Shown: positions 17,946-29,936 of the stretch, piece after piece
How the letters are laid out: each line of letters opens with the position of its first letter
How positions within the stretch are numbered: position 1 is the stretch's first letter
NCBI RefSeq assembly: GCF_014650675.1
Contig: NZ_BMVK01000006.1
Location: 1 to 64,000, forward strand
DNA: 64,000 bases
From: Streptomyces anulatus
GTDB taxonomy: Bacteria > Actinomycetota > Actinomycetes > Streptomycetales > Streptomycetaceae
Reading direction: 5' to 3'
Notes under the pieces: generated by a model
Told to the model about the DNA's origin: nothing
Seen by the model: only the letters and a program-made list of their open reading frames with translations
The model's database searches: none
Made by a program: the position numbers and the translations under genes

Positions 17946-17997
17946 GGGCCGCCACCGCTGCCGGAAGACTCTGCTCGCCCGGCGGCGGTGGCGGTCC
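17946..17997. terminator. Bidirectional terminator
   Basis: A 19-bp stem with two G-U pairs (17946-17964 against 17979-17997) and a 14-nt loop, between converging genes. Confidence 0.8.
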
Positions 17998-18001
17998 GTG
18001 G

Positions 18002-21000
18002 TTACGCGCCGGGTCCTGGTGCCGGGATCTCGGCGGCGGTCTGCTCGTGGCGTTTGAACATACGGGTCGCCGTGATCTCGCCGTGGACCGTCTCGCCGTC
18101 CGGGTCCTGCTGCGGCAGACCGGGGCGCAGATGCTCCTCCACGCTGATGTACTTGAGCCCCGCCCTCAGGTCCGCGTCGTTGCGCAGCCGGATGACGAGA
18201 GGGAATTCGGCGAGCGCGGTCGTGTCGAACAGGCCGGTCGTGTAGAGCAGTTGGACGCCCAGCGCGTCCGACACCGCCCGCTGGAGCTCCAGCAGGTACG
18301 TGGCGTTGGCGCGGCCGATCGGGTTGTCGAGGAACAGGGTTCCCGCGTGCCGGTGACGGTCGCGGCCCCGGTCGTTGCTGCGGAGGGCCGCCATCGTGCA
18401 GTAGAGGGCGATGGCGGCGGTGAGCAGCTGGCCGCCGGAGAAGACGTCGCCCATCTGCCCGACGGGGACACGCTCGGCGCGCAGCACGGCGTCCGGCTTG
18501 AGGATCTCCACCGCGATGCCCTTGGGCCGCAGCGCCGCCTCGACTCCCCTCAGCAGCAGGGACATGCCGTCCCGGCGCAGGTCGGAGTTCTTCTTGAGGG
18601 CGGCGCGGGTGGCCTCGTCGACGACCTCGCCGAGGCGTTCGGTGAGGGTGGCCTGGTCGGGTTCCTCGAAGCGGATCCGAAGGAATTCCTGACCCGACCA
18701 CTCCCCCAGTCCTTCGGGGAGCTGGGAGAGCCGCTGGGCGGAGCGCAGGGTGGTGAGCGCGGAGTCGACCAGGCCGCGCAGCCGGTCGACGATCGAGTCG
18801 CGGTTGCGTTCCAGCTGGATCAGTTCGTCGGTGAGGACGCGGAGCCGGGGGGCGAAGGCGTCGGCCCACTTCTGGGCGTGCTCGGGCAGTGCGGAGGCGG
18901 GCAGTTCGCGGATCTGCTGGCGGGCGGGGGTGCGGACCTGTTCGTACCGGGTGGAGTTGGCGTGCCGGACGAGGACGTCGCTCGCTTCCCGGACGGCGCT
19001 CTCGGCGGCCGAGAGGTCGGCGTTGCAGCCGCGCAGGGAGCGGCGGGACTCGGCGGCGGACTGCCGGGCCTCCTCCAGGGTGCCGGGGTAGGGGTCGGGG
19101 TGCTCCGTCCCGTCCTCCGTGCCGTGGTCGCGCAGGAGGTCCCGCAGCAGGGCCGCGGTTTCGTCGAAGCCGCCGGCGGAGTCCTCGGCGGTGCGGTGGG
19201 CGTGCAGCAGCTCGCTGTGGGCGGCGCGTGCGCTGTCCAGCGCCCCGGTGGCGGCGGCCAGCTCGGCGGTGGCGGTGCGCAGGAGGGCCTGGGCCCCTTC
19301 GGCGTCGGCCGGGACGAGGTCCTCCGGCAGTTCGGTGTGGTGCTGCCGCTCGTCGTCGGGGGCGAGGCGCTCGGCCTCGCCGCGCAGCCGTCCCAGATGC
19401 TCGCTGGCGGTGGAGGCGCGGGTCTCCAGGAGCTGGACGTGCGCTTCGGCACGGGCTGCGGCGGCCTGGCGGGAGGGGCCGTCGGCTCCGTCGGTGCCCT
19501 CCAGGAGCTGGGCGGCGCGGGTGCGGACCTTGTTGGTGAGGCGGTCCAGCTCCGCGAGGGCGGCGCTCTCGTCGCTCTCGGCGCGGGCCTGTTCGGCGCG
19601 CAGGTCGGCGCCGACGCCGACCTTCTCGTAGAGCTGGGACGCGGCCCGGTAGGCCTCGCGCAGGGTGGGCAGGGCGGTGCGGGCCGCGGTCGCGTCGGGC
19701 TCGGGGAGGACTTCGGGGACGCCGGCGATCTCGGCGCGCTCGGCCCGCAGGGCGCGGGCGGTGCGACGGGCGTCGTCCCCGGCGCGCTGGGCGGCCCTGC
19801 GGTCCTCGTCGGCGGCGCGGGCGAGGTCGAGGCAGACGGCGGCGCGGGCCTCGGACTCGGCGGCCTCGTCGACCAGTTCGCGCAGCCGGACCTGCCAGCC
19901 GGCCCGCTCCCGCAGCCGGTGGGCGAGCCCGGCCAGGGCGTCGGCGGCGCGGCGGGCCCGCTGGGCGGCTTCCTGACGCTCGTCGCGGACCCGGGCGGTG
20001 TCGGCGGCGGCCTCGTCGGCCTCGGCGCGGGCGGTGCGGGCCTCGGCGAGGACGGCTTCGGCGCTCTCGGCCGCCGTACGGGCGGTGGCGGCGGCCTCGG
20101 CCAGTTCGGTGAGCATGCCGGGCGGGCAGTCGGCGCGCCAGGAGCCGATGCGGGCGGCGAGGGCGCGGTCCCCGGAGAGCCGGGCGGCGAGCGTCCGGAT
20201 GTCCTCGTCGCGGGCGGCGGCGCGGCTGCGCAGCGCGTGGCGCTCCTCGTCGGCGGCGTGCTCGTCGTGCATGGCCGGGTTCGGCGGGACGAGGAAGACG
20301 CCGTCGCCCCGGTCGTCGGACCCGGTGCCGGGGGCCGGGACGGGGGCGAGGAGGGCGGCGGCGGTGCCGACGGCCACGGCCGACCGGGGCAGCAGGGCCG
20401 CGCCGCCGAGGACCTCGCGGGCGCGGGTGTGGGCGTCGGGGTCGGTGATGACGACGCCGTCGACGAGCTCCGGGCGGGCGGCGAGGACGGTGGCGTGGTC
20501 GGCCGGGTCGACGGCCTGCGCCAGATAGCGCCAGCCGGGCAGGGCGGGGATGCCGTGCTCGCCCAGATACTCGACGGTGGCGAGGACGTCGGGGCCGGGC
20601 GGCAGCAGCCCGCCCTCGCCGAGCGCGCCGAGGATGCGGGCGTCGTCGGCGGCGGCGGTGCGCAGGTCGAAGAGGCGGCGTTCGGCGGCGGCGACGGACT
20701 GGTCGAGGAGGTCGCGCAGCTCGTCGGCGCTGCGGTCGAACTCCTCGGCGGTCAGCGGCTGCTGGGCGGGGCCGGGCTGGTCGGCGAGGGCCACCGCGCG
20801 GTCGGCGGCCGGTTCGGCGGCGGTGGCAGCGCCGTCGCCGCTCGGCCGGCCGGGGCCGGCGGTGGCGCCCCGGTCGGGTCCCGGGGCCCCGTCGGCGGTT
20901 TCCCGGCGGGGGTGCGGGACGCCGGTGCCGGAGGGGAGGCCCAGCAGGTCCGCGAGGCGGGGGTCGGCGGCGATGGAGGCTGCGGCGCGCAGCTCGTCCT

Positions 21001-22774
21001 CGTAACTCTGCTCGGCCGCCCCGGCCCCGTCGGCGGCGCGGGCGGCGGCCAGATCGGCGCGGCTCTCGGCGGCGGCCGTCTCGCGGGCGGTGTCGGCGGC
21101 GGCGCGCGCGGCTTCTCGGGCGGTGTCCCAGGCGGCGACGGCGGACTGTTCGGCGTCGCTGGCGGCGAGGGCCGCGCGGGCGGGGTCGGCGTCGGGGGCG
21201 GTGTCGTCGAGCCAGCCGGCCTTGACGGCTTCGGCGGTCTCCTGGCCCACTTCGGCGAGGCGCTGGCGCAGGTGTCCGGCCTCGCTGCGGGCGCGCTGCG
21301 CCTCGGTGGCGGCGACCGTGGCATCGCGGTGGGCGCGTTCGCCGGTGGCCTGGAGGGTGTCGGAGCGCTCCTCCTCCTCGTTGGCGACGCGCTCGCCCTC
21401 CTCGGCGGCCTTGTGCAGGGCGCGGACGAGGTCGGTGGCGGCGGCGGAGCGGGCGGCGAGGGCGGGGGCGGCGTCGCGTTCGGCCTCGCGGATGGCGGCG
21501 GCGACCCTGGCGGAGCGGTCGGCGGCGGCGCGGTGGCGCAGGACGGCCTCGGCGGCCTGCCAGGCGGCGTGCAGGGTGCGGGCCTCGACCAGCTCCTTGC
21601 GGCCGGCGGCGGCGCTCTTCTCGGCGGCGGCCAGGGCCAGCGAGGCGTGCCGGTAGGCGAGTTCGGCGGCGATCAGGGAACGGCTGCCCCGGGTGGACTC
21701 GGCCTCGGTGACGGTGTGGGCGGCGGCGGTGACCCGTCCGGCCAGCTCGGCGGTGCGGCCGCGCTCCTCGGCGGCGCGGGCGGTCAGGCGGCGGGCCAGG
21801 GTGCGGGTGCGGCGTTCGGCGCCGGCGTGGATGTCGCGGGTGCGGGACCGGGTGTCGGTGGCCTCGACGATCCGGTTGAGGAGGTCCACGGAGCCCGCGG
21901 TGAAGTCGCGTTCGGCGGTCAGCTCGGCGCGGCGGCCCAGCTTGTTCCCGAAGCCGCTGACCAGGTCGGCGAGTCCGTCGGTGTCGCGGGTGTCGGTGAC
22001 GGCGCGGAGCAGGAGGTCGGTGAAGTCGGAGTCCTTCTTCACCGCGAAGAGCCCGGCGGCCTCGCCCTCGTCGGCGTTCATCTCGCGCTGGTAGCGGAAG
22101 AGTTCGGGGTCGAGGCCGAGGTCGCCGAGGTGTTCGTTCCAGCGGTCGTGGATCTCTTCCCAGTGCACGTCGAGGTGCGCATAGAACTTGCCCGCGTCCA
22201 TCAGCGCGTCGCGGAAGCCCTTCATGGTGCGCCGTCTGCCGCGTGCGCCGGAGACGCCTTCGGCGGGGCGGCCCACGGCGGAGGACTCGGCGACGGGCAG
22301 GCTGTCCAGGCTGAGCCCGGGGCCGGGCCGGAACGAATACCAGGCCTCGGCGAACTTGCGGGGGTCGTTGGAGACCTGCCGGCCGCGCCACTCGCTGACC
22401 TTGCCGACGACGACGCACTCACCGGTGAGGGTGTGCTGCCACTCCAGGGCGACGTGCCCACAGTCGTCGGCGAGGAGGAACTTCCGCAGCACGCCGGAGC
22501 TGGCGCCGCCGAGGGTGTTGCGGTGGCCGGGGAGCATCACCGAGAAGATCAGCTTGAGCAGGACGGACTTGCCGCCGCCATTCTCCAGGAAGAGGACGCC
22601 CGCGGGGGCGGGGCGGCGGGGCGGGCCGACCGGCTCGTCCTCGAAGAACTCCGCCTGGGCGGGGGCGGGGCTGGGTACGGGTGCGCCGACGCCGCGCAGA
22701 TCGAGGACGGTGTCGGCGTAGCGCGCACCGGCAGGCCCGATGGAGTAGAGGCGGACCCGGGACAACTCGTACAT
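18002..22774 (-). CDS. SMC-like ATPase of a Wadjet/MksB-type complex (JetC-like)
   Basis: 1590-residue ABC/SMC-type protein. The N-terminal head has strand YELSRVRLYSIGP and a Walker A of the form FLENGGGKSVLL (Lys69). About 1000 residues of Ala/Arg/Glu-rich coiled coil follow, broken near 600-800 by a more globular hinge-like part. The C-terminal head has signature FSGGQLLTAAIAL (about 1444) and Walker B TLFLDNPIGRAN (about 1480) with Asn where Glu is usual. MukB/MksB/JetC proteins share this layout. It is the third gene of an operon with the two minus-strand genes upstream. The last 15 residues are low-complexity. Start ATG at 22774 by the conserved head sequence. Not recognised as Smc itself. 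Confidence 0.78.
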   Translation of the reverse strand: MYELSRVRLYSIGPAGARYADTVLDLRGVGAPVPSPAPAQAEFFEDEPVGPPRRPAPAGVLFLENGGGKSVLLKLIFSVMLPGHRNTLGGASSGVLRKFLLADDCGHVALEWQHTLTGECVVVGKVSEWRGRQVSNDPRKFAEAWYSFRPGPGLSLDSLPVAESSAVGRPAEGVSGARGRRRTMKGFRDALMDAGKFYAHLDVHWEEIHDRWNEHLGDLGLDPELFRYQREMNADEGEAAGLFAVKKDSDFTDLLLRAVTDTRDTDGLADLVSGFGNKLGRRAELTAERDFTAGSVDLLNRIVEATDTRSRTRDIHAGAERRTRTLARRLTARAAEERGRTAELAGRVTAAAHTVTEAESTRGSRSLIAAELAYRHASLALAAAEKSAAAGRKELVEARTLHAAWQAAEAVLRHRAAADRSARVAAAIREAERDAAPALAARSAAATDLVRALHKAAEEGERVANEEEERSDTLQATGERAHRDATVAATEAQRARSEAGHLRQRLAEVGQETAEAVKAGWLDDTAPDADPARAALAASDAEQSAVAAWDTAREAARAAADTARETAAAESRADLAAARAADGAGAAEQSYEDELRAAASIAADPRLADLLGLPSGTGVPHPRRETADGAPGPDRGATAGPGRPSGDGAATAAEPAADRAVALADQPGPAQQPLTAEEFDRSADELRDLLDQSVAAAERRLFDLRTAAADDARILGALGEGGLLPPGPDVLATVEYLGEHGIPALPGWRYLAQAVDPADHATVLAARPELVDGVVITDPDAHTRAREVLGGAALLPRSAVAVGTAAALLAPVPAPGTGSDDRGDGVFLVPPNPAMHDEHAADEERHALRSRAAARDEDIRTLAARLSGDRALAARIGSWRADCPPGMLTELAEAAATARTAAESAEAVLAEARTARAEADEAAADTARVRDERQEAAQRARRAADALAGLAHRLRERAGWQVRLRELVDEAAESEARAAVCLDLARAADEDRRAAQRAGDDARRTARALRAERAEIAGVPEVLPEPDATAARTALPTLREAYRAASQLYEKVGVGADLRAEQARAESDESAALAELDRLTNKVRTRAAQLLEGTDGADGPSRQAAAARAEAHVQLLETRASTASEHLGRLRGEAERLAPDDERQHHTELPEDLVPADAEGAQALLRTATAELAAATGALDSARAAHSELLHAHRTAEDSAGGFDETAALLRDLLRDHGTEDGTEHPDPYPGTLEEARQSAAESRRSLRGCNADLSAAESAVREASDVLVRHANSTRYEQVRTPARQQIRELPASALPEHAQKWADAFAPRLRVLTDELIQLERNRDSIVDRLRGLVDSALTTLRSAQRLSQLPEGLGEWSGQEFLRIRFEEPDQATLTERLGEVVDEATRAALKKNSDLRRDGMSLLLRGVEAALRPKGIAVEILKPDAVLRAERVPVGQMGDVFSGGQLLTAAIALYCTMAALRSNDRGRDRHRHAGTLFLDNPIGRANATYLLELQRAVSDALGVQLLYTTGLFDTTALAEFPLVIRLRNDADLRAGLKYISVEEHLRPGLPQQDPDGETVHGEITATRMFKRHEQTAAEIPAPGPGA

Positions 22775-22862
22775 GGCGGCGGACTCTCGTCGTTCGGTGA
22801 GCGGGGGCGGAGCGGCAGGTGCGGGCCGGGCGGGGTGGTCGGGAACGGCCGGTCAGGTCAGG

Positions 22863-23804
22863 TCAGGAGTGGAAGGGCAGGCCCGCGTCGGCGGCCAGCT
22901 CCATGCTGTCGGGGTCGGGCGGCAGCAGGGTGGCGGAGCCGTCGGTGACGGGGACGACGCCGAGCTCCAGCAGCTCGGCCATGGCGGCGCTGCCCGCCAT
23001 GTCGCGGACCTGGAGCTGGTAGCGGGCGGTGGTGCGGTAGGCGCCGCCCGCGTCGTCGCCGGTGCGCTGGAGGAAGCCGGAGTCGGTGAGGAAGGCGACG
23101 GCCTTGCCGATGATGCCGGTGGTGGATCCGGCGAGCCGCCGAGCGTCCTTGGTGGCGCCGGTGGCGCTGCGGCGGGCGTAGATCCGCCAGCCGGCTTCGA
23201 GCCCGGGGGCGTCGCTGGCCGGGTCGGTGTTGTCGCCCTGTTCCTCGGCGCGCTCCTCCAGTCGCCGGCAGGCCTGGCGTACGAAGGCGTCGACGCCGTT
23301 GACCGTGATGCGGCCGATGTACGCGTCGTCGGCGAGGTCCTCGGGGCGGGGGAAGGCCAGGGCGGCGACGGCGAGGTGGGCGAGGCCGTGCAGGAAGCGG
23401 TCGGCGGCGTCGGACGAGGCACGGCGGGCGTAGTCGCCCATGCGGACGGCGAAGACGGAGTCCTCGCCCGCGGTCACGGCCATCCCGGCGCGCGGGGAGA
23501 CCTCCAGGACGATGAGGCCGAGGCCGGTGGCGACGGCGTCGGCGAGCCGGGCGAAGGCGCTCTCCTCGCGGTAGCGCCGCAGCAGGTCGGCGTACTCGGC
23601 GTCGCGGGCGGGCAGCAGCTTGGGCTGGAGCCCGAAGGAGACCAGGCGGGCCGCGTCGGCTGCGTCGGCCGGGGTGACGGGCGGCTGGCCGGCGGGCTCG
23701 GCGGCGCCCGGGTGCGCGGAGTCGCCCGCGTACGGGGTGGAGGGCCCGGCGTACGCGGAGGGCTCGGTCCACGCGTCGGGGTGCTCGGCGTCGTGGTCGC
23801 TCAC
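22863..23804 (-). CDS. Winged-helix KITE-like subunit (JetB/MksE-like, DUF4194-type)
   Basis: 313-residue protein. After a 45-residue disordered start there is a first winged-helix-like unit (YADLLRRYREESAFARLADA, then GLGLIVLEVSPRAGMAV) and a second (GIIGKAVAFLTDSGFLQR, then YRTTARYQLQVRDM). This pattern is seen in the MukE/MksE/JetB subunits that bridge kleisin and SMC. GTG at 23804 has GGAG 8 nt upstream. It lies 124 nt after the kleisin-like gene and 88 nt before the SMC-like gene, all leftward. Assignment rests on architecture and gene order, not on a search. Confidence 0.68.
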   Translation of the reverse strand: MSDHDAEHPDAWTEPSAYAGPSTPYAGDSAHPGAAEPAGQPPVTPADAADAARLVSFGLQPKLLPARDAEYADLLRRYREESAFARLADAVATGLGLIVLEVSPRAGMAVTAGEDSVFAVRMGDYARRASSDAADRFLHGLAHLAVAALAFPRPEDLADDAYIGRITVNGVDAFVRQACRRLEERAEEQGDNTDPASDAPGLEAGWRIYARRSATGATKDARRLAGSTTGIIGKAVAFLTDSGFLQRTGDDAGGAYRTTARYQLQVRDMAGSAAMAELLELGVVPVTDGSATLLPPDPDSMELAADAGLPFHS

Positions 23805-23928
23805 GGCTGGGACTCCTCGGTACGGAAAACGTGCGGGTGCGGAAGGAGGGCGGGCCGGGTCGCGGCGGCAGGCGCGGAGCCTTTCATGACAGCAGCCGCA
23901 GGGCGGTGCATGAGGGCGGCGGGGCCGT

Positions 23929-25458
23929 TCATGAGGCCTCCTTGCGGTCGGCGGCCATGCCGGCGGCGTCCAGCAGGGCGGTGCCCACGATCAGGTCGGC
24001 GCCGCCGAACTCCGGGTCGTCCAGCTGCGCCCCGTCGTCCACGGCGAACAGCAGGCGTCGTTCGCCCTGGCGGTAGGCGGTGCCGACCGGCGGGCTGGCG
24101 GCGTGGACGGCGAGCAGGGCGACCAGGTACGGCAGGTCGGTGTCGCCGGTGCGACGGGCCTCGGCGAGCAGTCCGGAGAGCCGGCGCGGGGCGTCGTGCT
24201 CCAGATCGAGCAGGGTCATGGCGCGGGCGAGCTGCTCCTCGCTGAACCGGCTGTCGTCGGGGGTGGCGATGAGGTCGGGCTCGGGCATCTCCGCACCCAG
24301 GTGCTCGCGCTCCAGCGGCGGGGTGAGCAGCAGGTCGACCAGGTCCCCGACCCGTACGGAGGTGGGGGTGCGCAGTCCGGTGCCGTGGGCGAAGAAGGCG
24401 TCGGTGGCCCGGGTGGACTGTTCGACGGGGAGGGGGAGGAGCGGGGCGAGGAGCTGCCCGTACAGGTCGAGGCCCGCGTGGGCGGCGGGCGGGGCGAACG
24501 CCTGCCGGTCCTGCTCCGCGCGGAAGAGGGGGCCCGCCTCCAGGAGCCGGGACTGGAGCTGGGTGTGGCGGCGGATGCAGTCCTTGACGATGTCGACGAG
24601 CTCGGCGGCCCGGCGCTTGTGCTCGGGGTCCTCGGCCTCGTCGCGTGCTTTGCGGATGTTGGTGAGGATGGCGTTCTCGTGGCGGTAGCGGTCGGCCACG
24701 TGGTCCAGGGCCTCGGCGATCATGTCCGGGACGGTGTGGAGCCAGTCGACGGCGCGGACGTTTCGCCGGGTGGCCTCCAGGGTCCGGCGCAGGGTCTCGG
24801 CGTACTGCACGGTGCGGTAGCGGGCCTGTTCGGCGGCGAGCTGGGCGTCGGCGAGGCGGCCCCGGCTGATGAGGACCTCCAGCTTGACCTCGGCGGCGAT
24901 CTGGGCGCTGGTGACATCGGTGTCCAACGCGCCGACCAGGACGTTGACCGCTTCGTCGGTGGCGCGGAGGTAGACCGTGCCGCCGTAGCCCGGGACCTCT
25001 TCGATGAGCTTGAAGTCGTAGTCCCGGCGGACGTAGACGCCGTCGGGGCCGAAGGTGCCGTAGACCGCGCGGAAGCCTCGGTCGACGCTGCCGACGTTGA
25101 TCAGGTTCTCCAGGACCCAGCGGGCGACCCGTTCGTGCTCGGCGACGGGGCGGTCGGGGGCCTGGGCGCCGACCCGGGGCAGCAGTCTGGCCACTATCTG
25201 GTCGTGGTCGGCTCCGGTGTCGAAGTCCATGTTGAGCGTGACGTGGTCGATCGCGGCGAGGGCGACCTCCGCCATGGCGTACACCGTGTACTCGCCGGCC
25301 AGATTCGCCTTGCGGACGTCGAGGTCGTGCAGCGGCGCCGTGCACGCGAGCGCGCGCAGCCGCCGCGAGAGCCCCTCGTCGGCGGCGGGGCCCGGGGCAG
25401 GCCGCGGCCCCGCGCTGAGCTGCGGCGAGGCGGTGTCCGGGTAGGCAGGCGAAGTCAC
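23929..25458 (-). CDS. Kleisin-like subunit (JetA/MksF-like)
   Basis: 509-residue mostly helical protein, first gene of the SMC-type operon. The N-terminal part has helix and winged-helix patterns (DVRKANLAGEYTVYAMAEVA, ARWVLENLINVG, then VYVRRDYDFKLIEEV). A long middle helix bundle follows (about 195-310, with YRTVQYAETLRRTLEATRR) and then a C-terminal globular part. This resembles MukF/MksF/JetA kleisins. GTG at 25458 is preferred over TTG at 25488 because TAATCT lies 7 nt upstream, giving a leaderless start, and there is no ribosome site for the TTG. The promoter overlaps the end of the 5-oxoprolinase gene region 46 nt away. Confidence 0.68.
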   Translation of the reverse strand: MTSPAYPDTASPQLSAGPRPAPGPAADEGLSRRLRALACTAPLHDLDVRKANLAGEYTVYAMAEVALAAIDHVTLNMDFDTGADHDQIVARLLPRVGAQAPDRPVAEHERVARWVLENLINVGSVDRGFRAVYGTFGPDGVYVRRDYDFKLIEEVPGYGGTVYLRATDEAVNVLVGALDTDVTSAQIAAEVKLEVLISRGRLADAQLAAEQARYRTVQYAETLRRTLEATRRNVRAVDWLHTVPDMIAEALDHVADRYRHENAILTNIRKARDEAEDPEHKRRAAELVDIVKDCIRRHTQLQSRLLEAGPLFRAEQDRQAFAPPAAHAGLDLYGQLLAPLLPLPVEQSTRATDAFFAHGTGLRTPTSVRVGDLVDLLLTPPLEREHLGAEMPEPDLIATPDDSRFSEEQLARAMTLLDLEHDAPRRLSGLLAEARRTGDTDLPYLVALLAVHAASPPVGTAYRQGERRLLFAVDDGAQLDDPEFGGADLIVGTALLDAAGMAADRKEAS

Positions 25459-25503
25459 GTGGGACAGATTAGGTCCTCGCACCGACAACGGTCGAAACGG
25501 CGT

Positions 25504-29187
<3,684 letters not shown>

Positions 29188-29222
29188 GGCGCCATTCTGT
29201 GCCCGCGCCCGCGGGCGCGCAG

Positions 29223-29287
29223 GACTGCGGGCGCGGGCCCGGAAGACTGCGGGCACGGGCGCGCACGACTGCGAGCGTGCGGGTCAG
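29223..29287. repeat. Imperfect tandem repeat, about 22-bp unit
   Basis: Three degenerate copies beginning GACTGCGGGC, GACTGCGGGC and GACTGCGAGC (about 29223, 29246 and 29268) lie in the short gap upstream of the 5-oxoprolinase gene. The preceding bases hold a GCGCCCGCGGGCGC palindrome. Confidence 0.7.
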
Positions 29288-29310
29288 CGAGGGCCGGACC
29301 GGGAAAGCGG

Positions 29311-29883
29311 TCAGTCCAGGAAGAGCGCCGCCAGCCGGGGCAGATGCCGGTGTGCCGCGTCGGCGTCCTCGGCGTCCCAGCTCTCCCCCGCGGGGTCCGC
29401 CGGGCGTATGCGGTCGCGCAGCGCCGCTTCCACGGCGGCGTCGAGGGAGGCGGTCTCGCCCCGGAGGCGGCGGTAGGCCTCGGCTGTCGGGGTGTTCAGG
29501 GACTCGTATCCGATCCAGCCGCTCTCCCCCCGGCTCATCCGGATCACCACCGGCAGTCCGGCCAGGGAGTCGGGATCGGCCACCGCCCGGGTGAAGATCT
29601 CCCGCCCGAGCAGGGCGAGCCCGTCGCGGAAGTCCATGAACCCGTCGTCGCCGCAGCCGCCCTCGATGAGATACGCCGCGTTCCACAGGGGCCGGCGGTA
29701 GGCGGACCGGGTCACGTCCACCGCTGTGACGGCGAACGCGGCGATCCGTTCCGGCTCCAGGGCCGCGAGCACGTCGGTCAGGGCTCCGGGCAGGGGGTCG
29801 TCGGGCGGGTCCCGGTCGTCCGCCCGGTCCCCGGCCGCTTCGCGGGCCCGTTCGACGAGCCCCCACCACTCGTTGATGTCCAT
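29311..29883 (-). CDS. DUF4240 domain protein
   Basis: 190-residue soluble protein. It begins MDINEWWGLVERAREAAGD and carries the DUF4240 pattern of AYRRPLWNAAYLIEGGCGDD, FMDFRDGLALLGREIFTRAV and ESLNTPTAEAYRR. Such proteins occur in many Streptomyces with no known function; several are near WGR or HEAT-type proteins, as here. The start at 29883 is the only one that keeps the family N-terminus. It lacks a ribosome site; TAGGCT 8 nt upstream suggests a leaderless message. The hairpin at 29897-29925 lies just before it. Confidence 0.82.
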   Translation of the reverse strand: MDINEWWGLVERAREAAGDRADDRDPPDDPLPGALTDVLAALEPERIAAFAVTAVDVTRSAYRRPLWNAAYLIEGGCGDDGFMDFRDGLALLGREIFTRAVADPDSLAGLPVVIRMSRGESGWIGYESLNTPTAEAYRRLRGETASLDAAVEAALRDRIRPADPAGESWDAEDADAAHRHLPRLAALFLD

Positions 29884-29896
29884 GCCGGAAAGCCTA

Positions 29897-29925
29897 GGAG
29901 GAGGGTCTGACAACGACCCTCCTCC
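29897..29925. terminator. Hairpin between the HEAT and DUF4240 genes
   Basis: A perfect 11-bp stem GGAGGAGGGTC/GACCCTCCTCC with a 7-nt loop. It is placed to terminate the HEAT-protein message just upstream of the next leftward gene, and may overlap that gene's promoter. Confidence 0.65.
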
Positions 29926-29936
29926 CGGGCCCGCGG

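Noticed and set aside
18002..25458. Annotation as housekeeping Smc-ScpA-ScpB
   Set aside because: Sizes, operon order (kleisin first, KITE second) and head motifs do not fit Smc-ScpAB, and the ATPase is too long.
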